This document shows positions 47,378 through 56,144 of a stretch of DNA of 56,144 nt, one piece after another. Under the pieces are notes generated by a model. That model worked only from the letters and a program-made list of their open reading frames with translations. It made no database searches and was not told the origin of the DNA. How positions within the stretch are numbered: the first letter of the stretch is position 1; each line of letters opens with the position of its first letter. This stretch comes from Marinobacter sp. ELB17 (lineage in GTDB: Bacteria > Pseudomonadota > Gammaproteobacteria > Pseudomonadales > Oleiphilaceae). The position numbers and the translations under genes were made by a program. The stretch is from assembly GCF_000169375.1 (NCBI RefSeq), contig NZ_AAXY01000027.1:1-56144 (forward strand), written 5' to 3'.

Positions 47378-48885
47378 GTGCCTGGTCAACACATAACCAA
47401 CCGACAAGAGGAGCTGTACATGCAGCACCGACAAAATGGCGCAAGCCAAGAAGTAGCTGCCGCCAAGGCAGGCGTTTCTGTCCGATCTGGGCGACGCATC
47501 GAGACATCAGCACAAAAACCCTGCCTTGACACCGAGCGGCAATGGCGTACCCGAGAAGATCCACTGGAAGCGGTTTGGGAAACAGAGTTGCTCCATCTGT
47601 TAGAAAATGAGCCTAAGCTGACCGGTACAACTCTGCTTGATTATCTGCAAGAGCATTACCCTGAGCACTACGATCAGACCATTCTGCGCACCCTGCAACG
47701 CCGTGTGAAGCTCTGGCGGGCGCTACACGGGCCGGAACGCGAGGTCATTTTTCGCCAGCAGGCGGTTGTGGCGCAACAGGGGTTTTCTGATTTTACCCAC
47801 CCCGACAACCCGGTTACGATTCAATCCAAGACCTTTCCACACCTGCTCTATCAATTTCGATTGGCCTACAGCGGTTGGCGCTCGGTTACCGTCGTTCAAG
47901 GTGGTGAGAGTTATGCGGCTCTGGCGGCGGGCTTGCAGCGAGCCTTACAACAGGTGGGTGGCAGTCCCATTGAGCACCGCACCGACAGCTTAAGCGCGGC
48001 ACGCAATAACCGTCAAAACGTGTGGACTGAGGCTTATAGCGAGCTGTGCCAGCATTACCGCATGACACCCACTCGCAATAATCTGGGGCAGTCCCATGAA
48101 AACGGCGTGGTGGAGTGCGCCAATGGCTCGCTCAAGAAACGCTTGGCACAACAGTTGTTATTGCGCGGTCACAGTGACTTCGACGGTGTTGCGCACTATC
48201 AGGCTTTTATTGATCGCGTGTCGACAAGCTCAATCAGCGCAACCGATCGCGCGCGCTTGAAGAGCAGGCGGCCTTGCAGCCTCTGCCGGAGTTTACGGCG
48301 GCCGAGTATCAGACCCTCCACCTTAAGGTGACGCGCAGCTCAACGATCGAAGTCCGGCGCGTTGTTTACACCGTGCCATCGCGGCTGATTGGAGAGTCGG
48401 TACAAATCCGGTTGCACCACGACAAGCTGGTGCTGTTCGTCGGACAGCAGCCGGCACTGACATTACCGCGCATTTACCCCAAACCTGGCGAGAATCGCGC
48501 CCGCAGCGTCAATTACCGGCACGTTATCCGCTCGCTGGCCTCGAAGCCGCAGGCCTTCCGTTACTCTCAGTTGCGTGATGACTTACTCCCGGACGACAAC
48601 TACCGTCAACTCTGGCAGCTTGCGGATACGCACCTTGAAGCCCGAGAAGCCTGCAAATGGATCGTGACAACATTGCGACTGGCCTTCGAGTACGATGATG
48701 AACAGTCGCTGGGGGAGGATCTGCTGATTGAGGCCCAAGCAGGCCGGTTCGCGTCCATTACCGAGATTCAGTCACGCTACCTTCGCGGCAACCCAGACCT
48801 CAAGTGCTCTGCATCAAGCCAACACACCTTAGTGAGCTACGACGAGCTACTGTCCTCGATCAACAGTCAGGAGGCACAGATATGA
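47378..48885 (+). pseudogene. istA: IS21 transposase istA, with a one-base frameshift
   Basis: The product starts around VPGQHITNRQEELYMQHRQN and has IstA features: AAAKAGVSVRSGRRIE, the integrase core with SYAALAAGLQRALQQVGGSP, RTDSLSAARN and HENGVVECANGSLKKRLAQQ. At 48220/48221 the frame changes: GTGTCGACAAG where GTGGTCGACAAG would keep VDKLNQRNRSRALEEQ in phase. The remainder (LQPLPEFTAAEYQTLHLKVT onward) is in the next frame to 48885. One missing G inactivates it unless ribosomal frameshifting occurs. GTG start with GGAG upstream. Confidence 0.85.
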
Positions 48886-49637
48886 CAGGCTCTGTCGCTT
48901 TACTGTTAAAAGAACTCCGTCTGCCGGCCTTCCACCGTCATTACCAATCGCTCTGGGAAACCGCCATTGAGAAGAACTGGTCACACACCGATTACCTAGC
49001 GGCATTGTGTGAGTACGAGCTCTCAGACCGCTACCAGCGCCGGACCCAGAAGTGGGTACGCGAGGCAAAACTTGCCGCCAACAAGACCTTCTCAGCGCTT
49101 GATCAAAGCGCGTTCAGCCGCCCCTGCAACACCGCACTGGCAAGGCTGCAACAAGACAGTGACTGGGCACACCATGCCGACAATGTGCTGTTGATTGGCC
49201 CCAGCGGCACTGGCAAAACCCATATCGCTAATGCACTGGGTCATCAACTCACCGAACAGGGGGTACGCTGCAAACTGTTCCCTGCCATAGCGCTGGTTCA
49301 GCACTTACAACAGGCCAAGCGCGATCTCGACTTGATGACAGCCATGACACGGCTGGATAAATACAGGGTCGTCATCATCGATGACATCGGTTATGTAAAA
49401 AAGACGGATGCAGAAACCCAGGTACTGTTCGAGTTCATCGCCCATCGCTATGAGAGTGGCAGTCTAATCGTCACAGCCAACCAACCATTTAGTGAGTGGG
49501 ATCAAATCTTCCCAGACAGCATGATGACTGTAGCGGCCATAGACCGGCTGATACACCACGCAACTATTATCGAATTAGAGGGGGAAAGTTACCGAAGACA
49601 GCAGCATCTCAAGCAGGCTGCAAAGAGTAAGAAGTAA
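48882..49637 (+). CDS. istB: IS21 transposition helper ATPase IstB
   Basis: 251 residues. DnaA/IstB-type AAA+ ATPase with Walker A GPSGTGKTHIANALG, Walker B VVIIDDIGYVKK, and VTANQPFSEWDQIFPDSMMT with sensor residues. ATG 48882 has AGGAGG 7 nt upstream and overlaps the istA stop. Intact. Confidence 0.95.
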   Translation: MTGSVALLLKELRLPAFHRHYQSLWETAIEKNWSHTDYLAALCEYELSDRYQRRTQKWVREAKLAANKTFSALDQSAFSRPCNTALARLQQDSDWAHHADNVLLIGPSGTGKTHIANALGHQLTEQGVRCKLFPAIALVQHLQQAKRDLDLMTAMTRLDKYRVVIIDDIGYVKKTDAETQVLFEFIAHRYESGSLIVTANQPFSEWDQIFPDSMMTVAAIDRLIHHATIIELEGESYRRQQHLKQAAKSKK

Positions 49638-49696
49638 GACCACCCAACCGGCCATCATAGTTGTCGCGGACCGGACAGGATAGTTGACGCCGAACA

Positions 49697-49868
49697 GGGA
49701 TTCCAGCCACCCAGGGCGGGTAGCCAGCAGCATAGTGATGGACATGAAGTTGATGGCAAGGTATCCACTGAGTGTCAGAAATTGCTCATAACTCAGCCCA
49801 GGAGTCCAGAAACTCAACTGAACCGCTAAAAGCAAAAAAAGGACGACACTGGTGCGTAGGTTGGGCAC
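49697..49868 (-). pseudogene. Ferric reductase-like gene, 5' part cut off by IS21
   Basis: GTG 49868 (GGAG 7 nt upstream) begins VPNLRTSVVLFLLLAVQLSF and continues through a first membrane helix, SGYLAINFMSITMLLATRPG, to WLES, where the IS21 target duplication starts. Continues in frame at 47283. Confidence 0.85.
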
Positions 49869-49906
49869 AAACAAACTCCGATTAGGTTTGTTTGAATTGT
49901 GCAGAG

Positions 49907-50160
49907 TTAACCTGACACCAGCCTTAAACTTCTGGTAACCGTATCTTTAGGGACACTGCTCAAGGGTCGGCAAAGATGCTGATTAAAATCGAGCGTATAG
50001 TCGCCAAATCGATTTATATGGTTCGTGCGGCATGGCGCCAATCCTCTGAGGATATCGTGATCGATAGGGTGGCCTCGTTCCTTGAGATCTTTAAGGGTCA
50101 ACGTCATCGACTCAAGGTTGTAAAGAATGACCAGAATGACCAGGGTGCGGAAGTAAATCT
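49907..50160 (-). pseudogene. Tn3-family transposase (tnpA) C-terminal remnant
   Basis: The frame reads FRTLVILVILYNLESMTLTL, then LKERGHPIDHDILRGLAPCR and TNHINRFGDYTLDFNQ. The motif (L/A)-xx-HINRFGDYxLD close to the C-terminus is diagnostic of Tn3-family TnpA. Only about 80 residues remain and no 38-bp terminal repeat was found. It lies between the fec operon and the reductase gene, marking old transposon activity. Confidence 0.75.
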
Positions 50161-50195
50161 TAAGCCTGCAACGTATTGAGCGCGTAGAAATTACG

Positions 50196-50987
50196 TCAGG
50201 TACTGTGCAAACCTTTTGCAGTGCCGCGTCCGATGCAATAGGGCCGGCCTTCATCGTTCAGCGTAACAGCGCCCCTTACCCTGAAAACCTGAGCCAGAAG
50301 GGTTTCTGTAATCACCTGCCCCGGCACCCCAGCCGCTTTTACCTGTCCATCCTCCAACACCAGCACGTGGTCGGCAAATTGAGCGGCCTGATTCAGGTCA
50401 TGTAAAGACATGATCACTGTAAGCCCTCGGGTTTGATTGAGATCAACCAGAAGTTCCAGCACTTCTAACTGATACCCCCAATCCAGATAGGTCGTAGGCT
50501 CATCCAGCAACAGAATGTCGGTCTGCTGAGCCAGGGCCATGGCGATCCATGCACGCTGCTGCTGCCCGCCGGACAACGATGCCACAGGACGTCCGCCAAG
50601 CGACTCAACACCGGTCATGTGCATGGCTTGCTGGGATGCCTCGCGGTCTTCTCGCCCGTCACGTTGCCACCATTTGCGGTGAGGAAAACGCCCCAACGCG
50701 ACCAGGTCCTTCACAAGAATGCCTTCAGGCACGATGGGTTTCTGCGGCAACATAGCAAGACGAAGCGCCAGTTCGTTGCGACTCCACAAAGACAAAGGCT
50801 GTTCCTCAAGTAATACCTCGCCTTGGCGTGGGGCTATTAATCCTGCAAGCCCTTTCAGCAGCGTACTTTTGCCCGACCCGTTAGGGCCGACCAGGCAGCT
50901 GATTCTGCCTGTTGGAATCGCCAATGATAATTCATGCACGACGTTGGTATTGCCGTAAGCAAGGGTGAGTCGATCCGTACGCAACAT
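50196..50987 (-). CDS. FecE-like siderophore/ferric-complex ABC transporter ATPase
   Basis: 263 residues. Walker A GPNGSGKSTLLKGLAG, signature SLSGGQQQRAWIAMALAQQ, Walker B ILLLDEPTTYLDW (the TYLD variant typical of FecE/FhuC) and MSLHDLNQAAQFADHV. Powers import of ferric complexes through the FecCD channel. Last gene of the fecA-B-C-D-E-like operon, 26 bp after fecD. The tail overlaps Tn3-derived sequence. Confidence 0.93.
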   Translation of the reverse strand: MLRTDRLTLAYGNTNVVHELSLAIPTGRISCLVGPNGSGKSTLLKGLAGLIAPRQGEVLLEEQPLSLWSRNELALRLAMLPQKPIVPEGILVKDLVALGRFPHRKWWQRDGREDREASQQAMHMTGVESLGGRPVASLSGGQQQRAWIAMALAQQTDILLLDEPTTYLDWGYQLEVLELLVDLNQTRGLTVIMSLHDLNQAAQFADHVLVLEDGQVKAAGVPGQVITETLLAQVFRVRGAVTLNDEGRPYCIGRGTAKGLHST

Positions 50988-51013
50988 AGCTGGTTTCCTG
51001 GTTATTTTCCGGA

Positions 51014-52069
51014 CTACGGCTGACGCGACAGCAGGTAAAGAAAAAATGGCACGCCCAGTGCCGCCGAAACCACGCCAACGGGTAACTCATAAGGCGCGAA
51101 AATAGCCCGCCCTAACGTATCGGCCACGACAGCCAGAGTGGCACCAAGTGCCGTACACATCAGACACTGAACCACCAGACCTGAACCGGCCAGACGCCGG
51201 CTGATATGGGGCACCAATAACCCGAGAAAACCTACCGGGCCAACAATGCCCACAGCGCTTGCAGCCATCAGCGCTGCAACCACCAAGGCGACGGCGCGCC
51301 AACGGTTCAGGTGCAGTCCGAGACTGCGTGCGTGCTCGTCTTCCAGTTGCATAGCGCTAAGTGGGCGCAACAAAATCACCACTCCGATCAGCCCCAGTAC
51401 TGTCCAGGGCAGCAAAGCCTCAAGGTGCTCCCAGGTCGTACCGTACAGGGAGCCGGCCAACCATTGCGCCACCAGTTCGGTGTGTGCGTGCCCCCAGAAA
51501 GCCAGGCCGCCGGTGGTCAACGCGTGAAGCATGCCAGCCAATACCGCACCCGTCAGGGTCAGTTTCAGGGGCGACAGCCCCCCGTGACGCAGGCTCAACC
51601 CATAGACGGCCAGTGCTGCCAGTAAGCCACCAAGCATGGCCAGCAGCGGCAGATACTGAAGCGCAAAGGGAATTCCGGCGTAAGGATTGTCGCCCGGCTG
51701 TATCCAGTCACCCACCACAAAGGCGGCCACTGCCACCAGACTGGCACCACCGGATATGCCGAGTATGCCCGCTTCTGCCAGCGGGTTTCGGGTAAGCAAT
51801 TGCAATAGCCAGCCAGACAAAGCGAAGTGAACGCCGATTACCAGGCCAATCAGAGTCCGGGGCAGGCGCAGATCCATCACCACGCGCTCAACGTGACTTG
51901 AACCCTCTCCCAACAACCCGGCCAAAACCTGCTGCCAACTCAAATCCGTGGCGCCAAACTGCAAGCCTAACCAAGGCGTCAGTAAAATAAGTCCACACCC
52001 AAACCACAGCAAAACCGACGTTCGCTGCAGCAGGGGCTTTTTGTGCGTCTCTCTGGCATTAGCCAACAT
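51014..52069 (-). CDS. FecCD-family iron-complex permease (FecD-like)
   Basis: 351 residues, about nine to ten membrane helices. Family motifs: LRLPRTLIGLVIGVHFALSG, LLTRNPLAEAGILGISGGAS, SVGIVGPVGFLGLLVPHISR and APYELPVGVVSAALGVPFFL. ATG 52069 overlaps the preceding permease by 11 nt. Confidence 0.92.
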   Translation of the reverse strand: MLANARETHKKPLLQRTSVLLWFGCGLILLTPWLGLQFGATDLSWQQVLAGLLGEGSSHVERVVMDLRLPRTLIGLVIGVHFALSGWLLQLLTRNPLAEAGILGISGGASLVAVAAFVVGDWIQPGDNPYAGIPFALQYLPLLAMLGGLLAALAVYGLSLRHGGLSPLKLTLTGAVLAGMLHALTTGGLAFWGHAHTELVAQWLAGSLYGTTWEHLEALLPWTVLGLIGVVILLRPLSAMQLEDEHARSLGLHLNRWRAVALVVAALMAASAVGIVGPVGFLGLLVPHISRRLAGSGLVVQCLMCTALGATLAVVADTLGRAIFAPYELPVGVVSAALGVPFFLYLLSRQP

Positions 52070-53063
52070 GGTTAGGCCCACGGGAGTTCAGCAGATACAG
52101 CAACCAGGGCGCACCAATCAATGCCGTCAACATCCCCACGGGCAACTCCTGCGGAAATGCCAGTTGCCGGGCCAATGTGTCTGCAGCCAAAAGCAGTAAC
52201 CCGCCTAGCAGCGCACTTAATGGCAGCCAATGCTCAAAATGGTCGCCGACCAGGCGTCGTGCAATATGGGGCGCAACCAGGCCAATAAAGATCACCGGAC
52301 CCGTTACGGAAACCAGAGCGGCCGCCATGATCAACGCCAATGCAAGAAATAGCATCCGCCAGCGCCCGACGGCCAACCCCATGGACAGCGCTAACTCGTC
52401 ATCAAACTGCAGCACCCAAAAAGGTCGACGTAAAAAAAGTACCGCGAGTAAAGGCAACATCAGCCACAGAGCGACCAGCTTGAGCTGTAACCAGCCCCGC
52501 CCCATCAGGCTCCCGGCGAGCCAGTAGTAAAGTTCAGCGGCTTCAGATCCGGATATCAGCAAGGTGCCCGTCGTCAGAGCCGTGCACAGCGCGGTAACCG
52601 CAATACCGGCCAGCACGACGCGTTCGGGCTGGAGCCTGCCGCGACCGGCAATAACAAACGTCAGCATGCCACCTAAAAGTCCACCGCAAAGGGAAATGAC
52701 AGGCAGCCACAAGGCATCCGGAGTAAAAAACGTCTGTGTGCCCACCATACCAAACGCGGCGGCGGCAATGACTCCGGTCAGCCCCGGCGAAGCCAGTGAA
52801 TTACGGGTGACCCCTTGCATGATTGCACCGGCCGCCCCGAGAGCGCCGCCGCCCAGCATGGCGAGCAGATTGCGAGGTAAACGAAGCTCCAGCACACTGA
52901 CCCGTTCGATAATACTGCCCTGCCCTTGCAAGACGCCCCAGAGTGCTTCGGGGGTGGTCCACTGACGGCCGGCCAACAAACCCATCAAAAATAGTGCTCC
53001 GAGCGCCAGTATCGTTGCGCCATAGATATAGGGCATGTTGGTTTCGGTGGTTGCTCGCGTCAT
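52059..53063 (-). CDS. FecCD-family iron-complex permease (FecC-like)
   Basis: 334 residues. Motifs: LRLPRNLLAMLGGGALGAAG, GVTRNSLASPGLTGVIAAAA, SVTGPVIFIGLVAPHIARRL and FPQELPVGMLTALIGAPWLL. Together with the neighbouring permease it forms the inner-membrane channel. Start overlaps the binding-protein gene by 4 nt. Confidence 0.92.
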   Translation of the reverse strand: MTRATTETNMPYIYGATILALGALFLMGLLAGRQWTTPEALWGVLQGQGSIIERVSVLELRLPRNLLAMLGGGALGAAGAIMQGVTRNSLASPGLTGVIAAAAFGMVGTQTFFTPDALWLPVISLCGGLLGGMLTFVIAGRGRLQPERVVLAGIAVTALCTALTTGTLLISGSEAAELYYWLAGSLMGRGWLQLKLVALWLMLPLLAVLFLRRPFWVLQFDDELALSMGLAVGRWRMLFLALALIMAAALVSVTGPVIFIGLVAPHIARRLVGDHFEHWLPLSALLGGLLLLAADTLARQLAFPQELPVGMLTALIGAPWLLYLLNSRGPNHVG

Positions 53064-54037
53064 CGCAACGACGTCTTGCGCCGCGCATTATCCGGAAATA
53101 ACAGACGCTCCATGTCGTCAAGGACCAGAGACCGCGCGATAGGCCCGGCACTCTCTTTCCAGTGTTGGCCGGCCTCAAATACCTGATTGTTTTTTACCGC
53201 CTGCAGATAAGGCCACACCGGGTTGAGGGTGTAACCCCGCTGGCGGTTACTTGGTAGCAAAAATATGACATCCGGATTCAGTGTCAAAAGCGCCTCCAGG
53301 CTGATGCGGTAGCCCAGCGGAATACCGGAATCGGGATTGGGTGGCGGTCCGCCCACATTGTCAAGATGCAGTTGCTCCAACAGCGCAGCCGTCAGGAAGT
53401 GGTCGTAATAGACGAAAGGAGTTTCACCACCGCTGGTCAGAATGGCGACCGTGCGATTACCGGGACTTCGAGCTGCAACGCTGTTCAGCCTGGCCAGAAA
53501 CTGCTCATTGATTCGCTTCGCCTCTTGCGGTCGGCCCAACGCCTCGCCCGCCAGGGCTATGGCATTCAGACTGTCTTGCAGGGTAATCAGGTCCAGCGCG
53601 ACCATGGGCGCAATGGCTTCAATTTGAGGGCCATCCTTTTCGGTGTAACGTCGAATGGCAAACACCAGATCCGGTGCAATGCGGGACAATCGTTCCAGAT
53701 TAGGTTGATGGCGAGGCCCAAGACTGGGTACCTTATCCATGCTAGGCCCCAGGTAGGCAGGCGCTCCTTGCAAACCAAAGGTGGTGATCGCTACGGGCTG
53801 AACACCCAGGGCTTTTGCCACGTCCGCACCAAATGTCGATATGGCTGCCGGTCTGGTGGCGGGCCGCGTCAACTCAATGGTTTTGCCCCGGTCATCCGTG
53901 AGCGTGACTGAGCTGTCTTCTGCCTGGGTAAGTGCAGGGATTGCAATAGCCACCCAGGTTATCAATATCGCAAATCGGCGCCATAAGCCTAGGCCCGTCT
54001 TGACCTGGAGTTTTTCTTTATCGGGGTTAAATAGCAT
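53060..54037 (-). CDS. FecB-like periplasmic ferric-complex binding protein
   Basis: 325 residues. N-terminal signal sequence (WRRFAILITWVAIAIPALTQ, cut near AEDSS). Type III binding-protein fold: VTLTDDRGKTIELTRPATRP, ISTFGADVAKALGVQPVAIT, PNLERLSRIAPDLVFAIRRY and SLEALLTLNPDVIFLLPSNR. Start at ATG 54037; the open frame extends further into the receptor gene but has no start signal there. Delivers the ferric ligand from the receptor to FecCDE. Confidence 0.9.
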   Translation of the reverse strand: MLFNPDKEKLQVKTGLGLWRRFAILITWVAIAIPALTQAEDSSVTLTDDRGKTIELTRPATRPAAISTFGADVAKALGVQPVAITTFGLQGAPAYLGPSMDKVPSLGPRHQPNLERLSRIAPDLVFAIRRYTEKDGPQIEAIAPMVALDLITLQDSLNAIALAGEALGRPQEAKRINEQFLARLNSVAARSPGNRTVAILTSGGETPFVYYDHFLTAALLEQLHLDNVGGPPPNPDSGIPLGYRISLEALLTLNPDVIFLLPSNRQRGYTLNPVWPYLQAVKNNQVFEAGQHWKESAGPIARSLVLDDMERLLFPDNARRKTSLR

Positions 54038-54095
54038 ATTCAAATGAGAACCATTAGTAATTGAATCGTTGGCGTAATCGACTGGTATGGGCGAT

Positions 54096-56144
54096 TCAGA
54101 AGTCCAGTTGTGCTTCCAGAATGAAGCTGCGGCCGGGCTGCGGGATACGGCCAATCGGACTGACGTCCACACCCCGGAAGTAGGCATCTTCATCCAGCAG
54201 ATTGTTCACCGCCAGGGCCAGGTTCAAATTACGCCCATTCCCCACGGCGATGTCGCGACCCAGGCGGGCATTGACCAGGTGATAGGCAGGCAGTTCGCCA
54301 GCACTGCCATTGGCAGTTTCTTCTTCGGTGTTGTCCGCGTCGCTGTAGCTGGTGCTGACATACAGCCAGTTCAGACTGGCATTCCAGGCCTGATAGGAAT
54401 AGACCGCGTCAGCACTAACCTTGTGCTCCGGGGCATTAGGCAATTCATTGCCCGCATTGGCGCCGCTCAACTGCTCTGTCTCGAGAAAGGTATAACCCAA
54501 CCCCAGTTCCAGGTCGGGGTTCACCTGCCAGCGATTATCCAGTTCAACGCCCTGATGGCGGGTTTCACCCAGGTTCTCGAACCGGCTCTCAGTGCGGTTA
54601 AACTGAATCTGGTCATCGTAATCAATACGGAACAGAGTCGCTGAAGACAGCAGGTTCGGCGTGAGCTGTATCCGACCGCCTAACTCGTAATTCCAGGCCG
54701 TTTCGTTGGCAACATCGCCTTCCCGTGTTGTTTGAGCGATTTGCACCGGTACCAGAGAACGCTGGCTGTTGGTAAATAGAAAGATGCGGTCGGTCGCCTG
54801 ATATCCAACCGTCAAACCCGGCAGCCATTCGTCCGTGTTGTTCTCTTCCTTGGTTCCGTTCAGGTTGTCACGAAAATCCATGTTAACGTCTTCATAACGC
54901 AAGCCCGGAGTCACCGTCAGACGGTCATCCAGAAAGTGCATGGTATCGCTGACGTACAGAGCCAAGGCCTTGGTGTCGAGATGCCAGTCCCGCGCGGTTG
55001 AGCGTGTATTGCTGGCAAATTCAACGCGATTGACATCGAATTCGACATCTTCCGTGAGATAACGTGCTCCGAGTGTAACGTCATGGCGCCCCTTGCTGAT
55101 GGCCAGGCGTGGCTCGGTACTGTAAACGCGGAAAAGCCGGGGTGAGTCAGCCCGGTGAGTAGATGCAAGGCCTGGGTCAAATGTATTGCCGGTTCCGCTC
55201 AGGTTTTGACCGAAAAAGAAGGTGCGGTCCGCATCATGAACGAAGTTGCGCCACTGGAATTCAACATCCGGCGACGGATTGTAGGTCCAGGTAAAGGTTG
55301 CGCGGGTCATGTCGGCTTCATAGGCATCGTAAGGACGTTGGCTTTGGGTACGGTCTTGCTCATAAGCCTCGGGCGTCAATCCACCTGGCAGCTCGGCATC
55401 GACGTTGTAATACTGAAGCTGGGTGGCGAGTTCATTCTGATTGTTTAGGTAGTAGCGGGCATCAACGATAAAATTGTCGACCTGGGTGTCCAAGTGGTCC
55501 CGAAAACCATCACCACGCTGGATATTGGCCTGAAACTGCAAGTCGAGCTTGTCACTGGCCGGGCCACCTATGCGGTAGTAGGTGTCGGTAAAAATATTGC
55601 CTGTCTCCTCCGCGATGGTTAGCCGCTCACGCAAGGTTTGGGAGGTTTCAGCGGGAATCGGACGGGTTACAAAATTGACCACACCACCGACGTTGTTCGG
55701 GCCATAGTGAACCGCCGCCCCACCCCGCACGACATCCACCGCCTCCAAGCTGGGAAGAGTAACCGGGAACAGGGAAACGCCCACATTGCTATAAGGACCA
55801 ATAGCGATGGGGTAACCGTCGGTCAGAATTTGCAGGCGCTCGCTGCGCAGAGGGTTCAGGCCACGGACCCCTATGTTAGGCAGAATTCCGGTTCCGGTTT
55901 CGTCCAGGACCTGAACACCGGGGTTGGCTCGGAGGGCGTCTTCAAGATTGAGAGCACCGCGCTCGTGCAACTCCTCGCTGTCGACGACGGTACGTGAGCC
56001 AGTATAGGTTTTTTCGGACTCTTCCGTAGGTGCACCCAGCCAGTCCCCTGTCACAGTAATTGCAGGCAAAGCAAACTGTGTGTCGTCGGTATCAGAGGTT
56101 GGACCCTGAGCCATTGCGGGGGCGCTGATAAGCGCTACTACCGA
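54096..56144 (-). CDS. TonB-dependent outer-membrane receptor, FecA-like; 5' end outside the window
   Basis: About 680 residues visible, continuing past the right edge; the last codons in the window (SVVALISAPAMAQGP) are the end of a signal peptide. Plug domain: RTVVDSEELHERGALNLEDA, VRGLNPLRSERLQILTDGYP, DVVRGGAAVHYGPNNVGGVV. Barrel with typical C-terminal ...RSFILEAQLDF ending in Phe. The RGLNP and DGYPIAIGPY segments are closest to FecA (ferric dicitrate). No FecA-type N-terminal signalling domain and no fecIR genes are seen. Probably ferric hydroxycarboxylate uptake. Confidence 0.92.
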   Translation of the reverse strand, partial: SVVALISAPAMAQGPTSDTDDTQFALPAITVTGDWLGAPTEESEKTYTGSRTVVDSEELHERGALNLEDALRANPGVQVLDETGTGILPNIGVRGLNPLRSERLQILTDGYPIAIGPYSNVGVSLFPVTLPSLEAVDVVRGGAAVHYGPNNVGGVVNFVTRPIPAETSQTLRERLTIAEETGNIFTDTYYRIGGPASDKLDLQFQANIQRGDGFRDHLDTQVDNFIVDARYYLNNQNELATQLQYYNVDAELPGGLTPEAYEQDRTQSQRPYDAYEADMTRATFTWTYNPSPDVEFQWRNFVHDADRTFFFGQNLSGTGNTFDPGLASTHRADSPRLFRVYSTEPRLAISKGRHDVTLGARYLTEDVEFDVNRVEFASNTRSTARDWHLDTKALALYVSDTMHFLDDRLTVTPGLRYEDVNMDFRDNLNGTKEENNTDEWLPGLTVGYQATDRIFLFTNSQRSLVPVQIAQTTREGDVANETAWNYELGGRIQLTPNLLSSATLFRIDYDDQIQFNRTESRFENLGETRHQGVELDNRWQVNPDLELGLGYTFLETEQLSGANAGNELPNAPEHKVSADAVYSYQAWNASLNWLYVSTSYSDADNTEEETANGSAGELPAYHLVNARLGRDIAVGNGRNLNLALAVNNLLDEDAYFRGVDVSPIGRIPQPGRSFILEAQLDF

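Larger units (their letters stand above)
47284..49696 (+). mobile_element. IS21-family insertion sequence with 6-bp target duplication
   Basis: 2413 bp. Ends TGTTCGGCG (47284-47292) and CGCCGAACA (49688-49696) are inverted repeats. A second, subterminal inverted repeat (ACAATTATCTTGGCCGGTTG near 47316 and its counterpart near 49644) is typical of IS21 elements. GGGATT flanks both sides (47278-47283 and 49697-49702). It carries istA (frameshifted) and istB. Inserted in the ferric-reductase-like gene. Confidence 0.93.

Overview
The window is a horizontally assembled accessory region in what looks like a gammaproteobacterium. The suf, erpA, aap and fec genes resemble Marinobacter-type marine gammaproteobacteria; this is an impression from protein resemblance, not a database result. 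No rRNA, tRNA or CRISPR array was seen. The left edge carries part of a tyrosine recombinase and a transposase scrap. IS21 and Tn3-family remains lie near the right edge, and broken genes are scattered throughout.

The striking part is about 1.8-29.3 kb, which I read as an iron-sulfur (Fe-S) resilience island. Leftward from a control region at 15.0-15.25 kb run a MarR-type regulator with a cysteine-rich tail, sulfite reductase (cysJ, cysI), glutamate synthase (gltB, gltD) and aconitase. Apart from the flavoprotein CysJ these are Fe-S enzymes, or the Fe-S subunits of them. Rightward run a SelO-like pseudokinase, sufB-sufC-sufD, an A-type carrier, an unusual fusion of the NfuA N-domain to SufT, a scrap that looks like mevalonate kinase, isopentenyl-diphosphate isomerase and a truncated hpnH. 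A second unit, read leftward from 28.8 kb, is bolA, a CGFS glutaredoxin, a rhodanese, an Mrp/ApbC-DUF971 carrier, Nfu, a second SelO, a Sel1-repeat protein and erpA. The two control regions share about 75 bp of promoter sequence and the same 19-bp palindrome (TAGTWTCG-NNN-CGAWACTA). A wrecked second marR copy lies beside the second one. The simplest reading is one regulon, sensed by the Cys-rich MarR, that supplies spare copies of vulnerable Fe-S enzymes, extra Fe-S assembly and repair, and bypasses.

At 29.8-34.0 kb follows a general L-amino-acid ABC transporter (aapJQMP). At 34.1-37.7 kb lies a divergent pair: an unrecognised 656-residue protein with a papain-like Cys/His/Asn arrangement, and an ATP-grasp ligase. 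A scrap of a second copy of the 656-residue gene sits next to the wrecked marR, which ties this pair to the island.

The right part (37.9-56.1 kb) looks like envelope and iron functions. It has an operon of a GtrA flippase, GtrB-like and ArnT-like glycosyltransferases and a two-component system; a broken mprF with a VIT1-type iron/manganese transporter; a BON lipoprotein; a ferric-reductase-like gene split by an IS21 element with a visible 6-bp target duplication; and a FecA-FecBCDE-like ferric uptake operon that runs off the right end.
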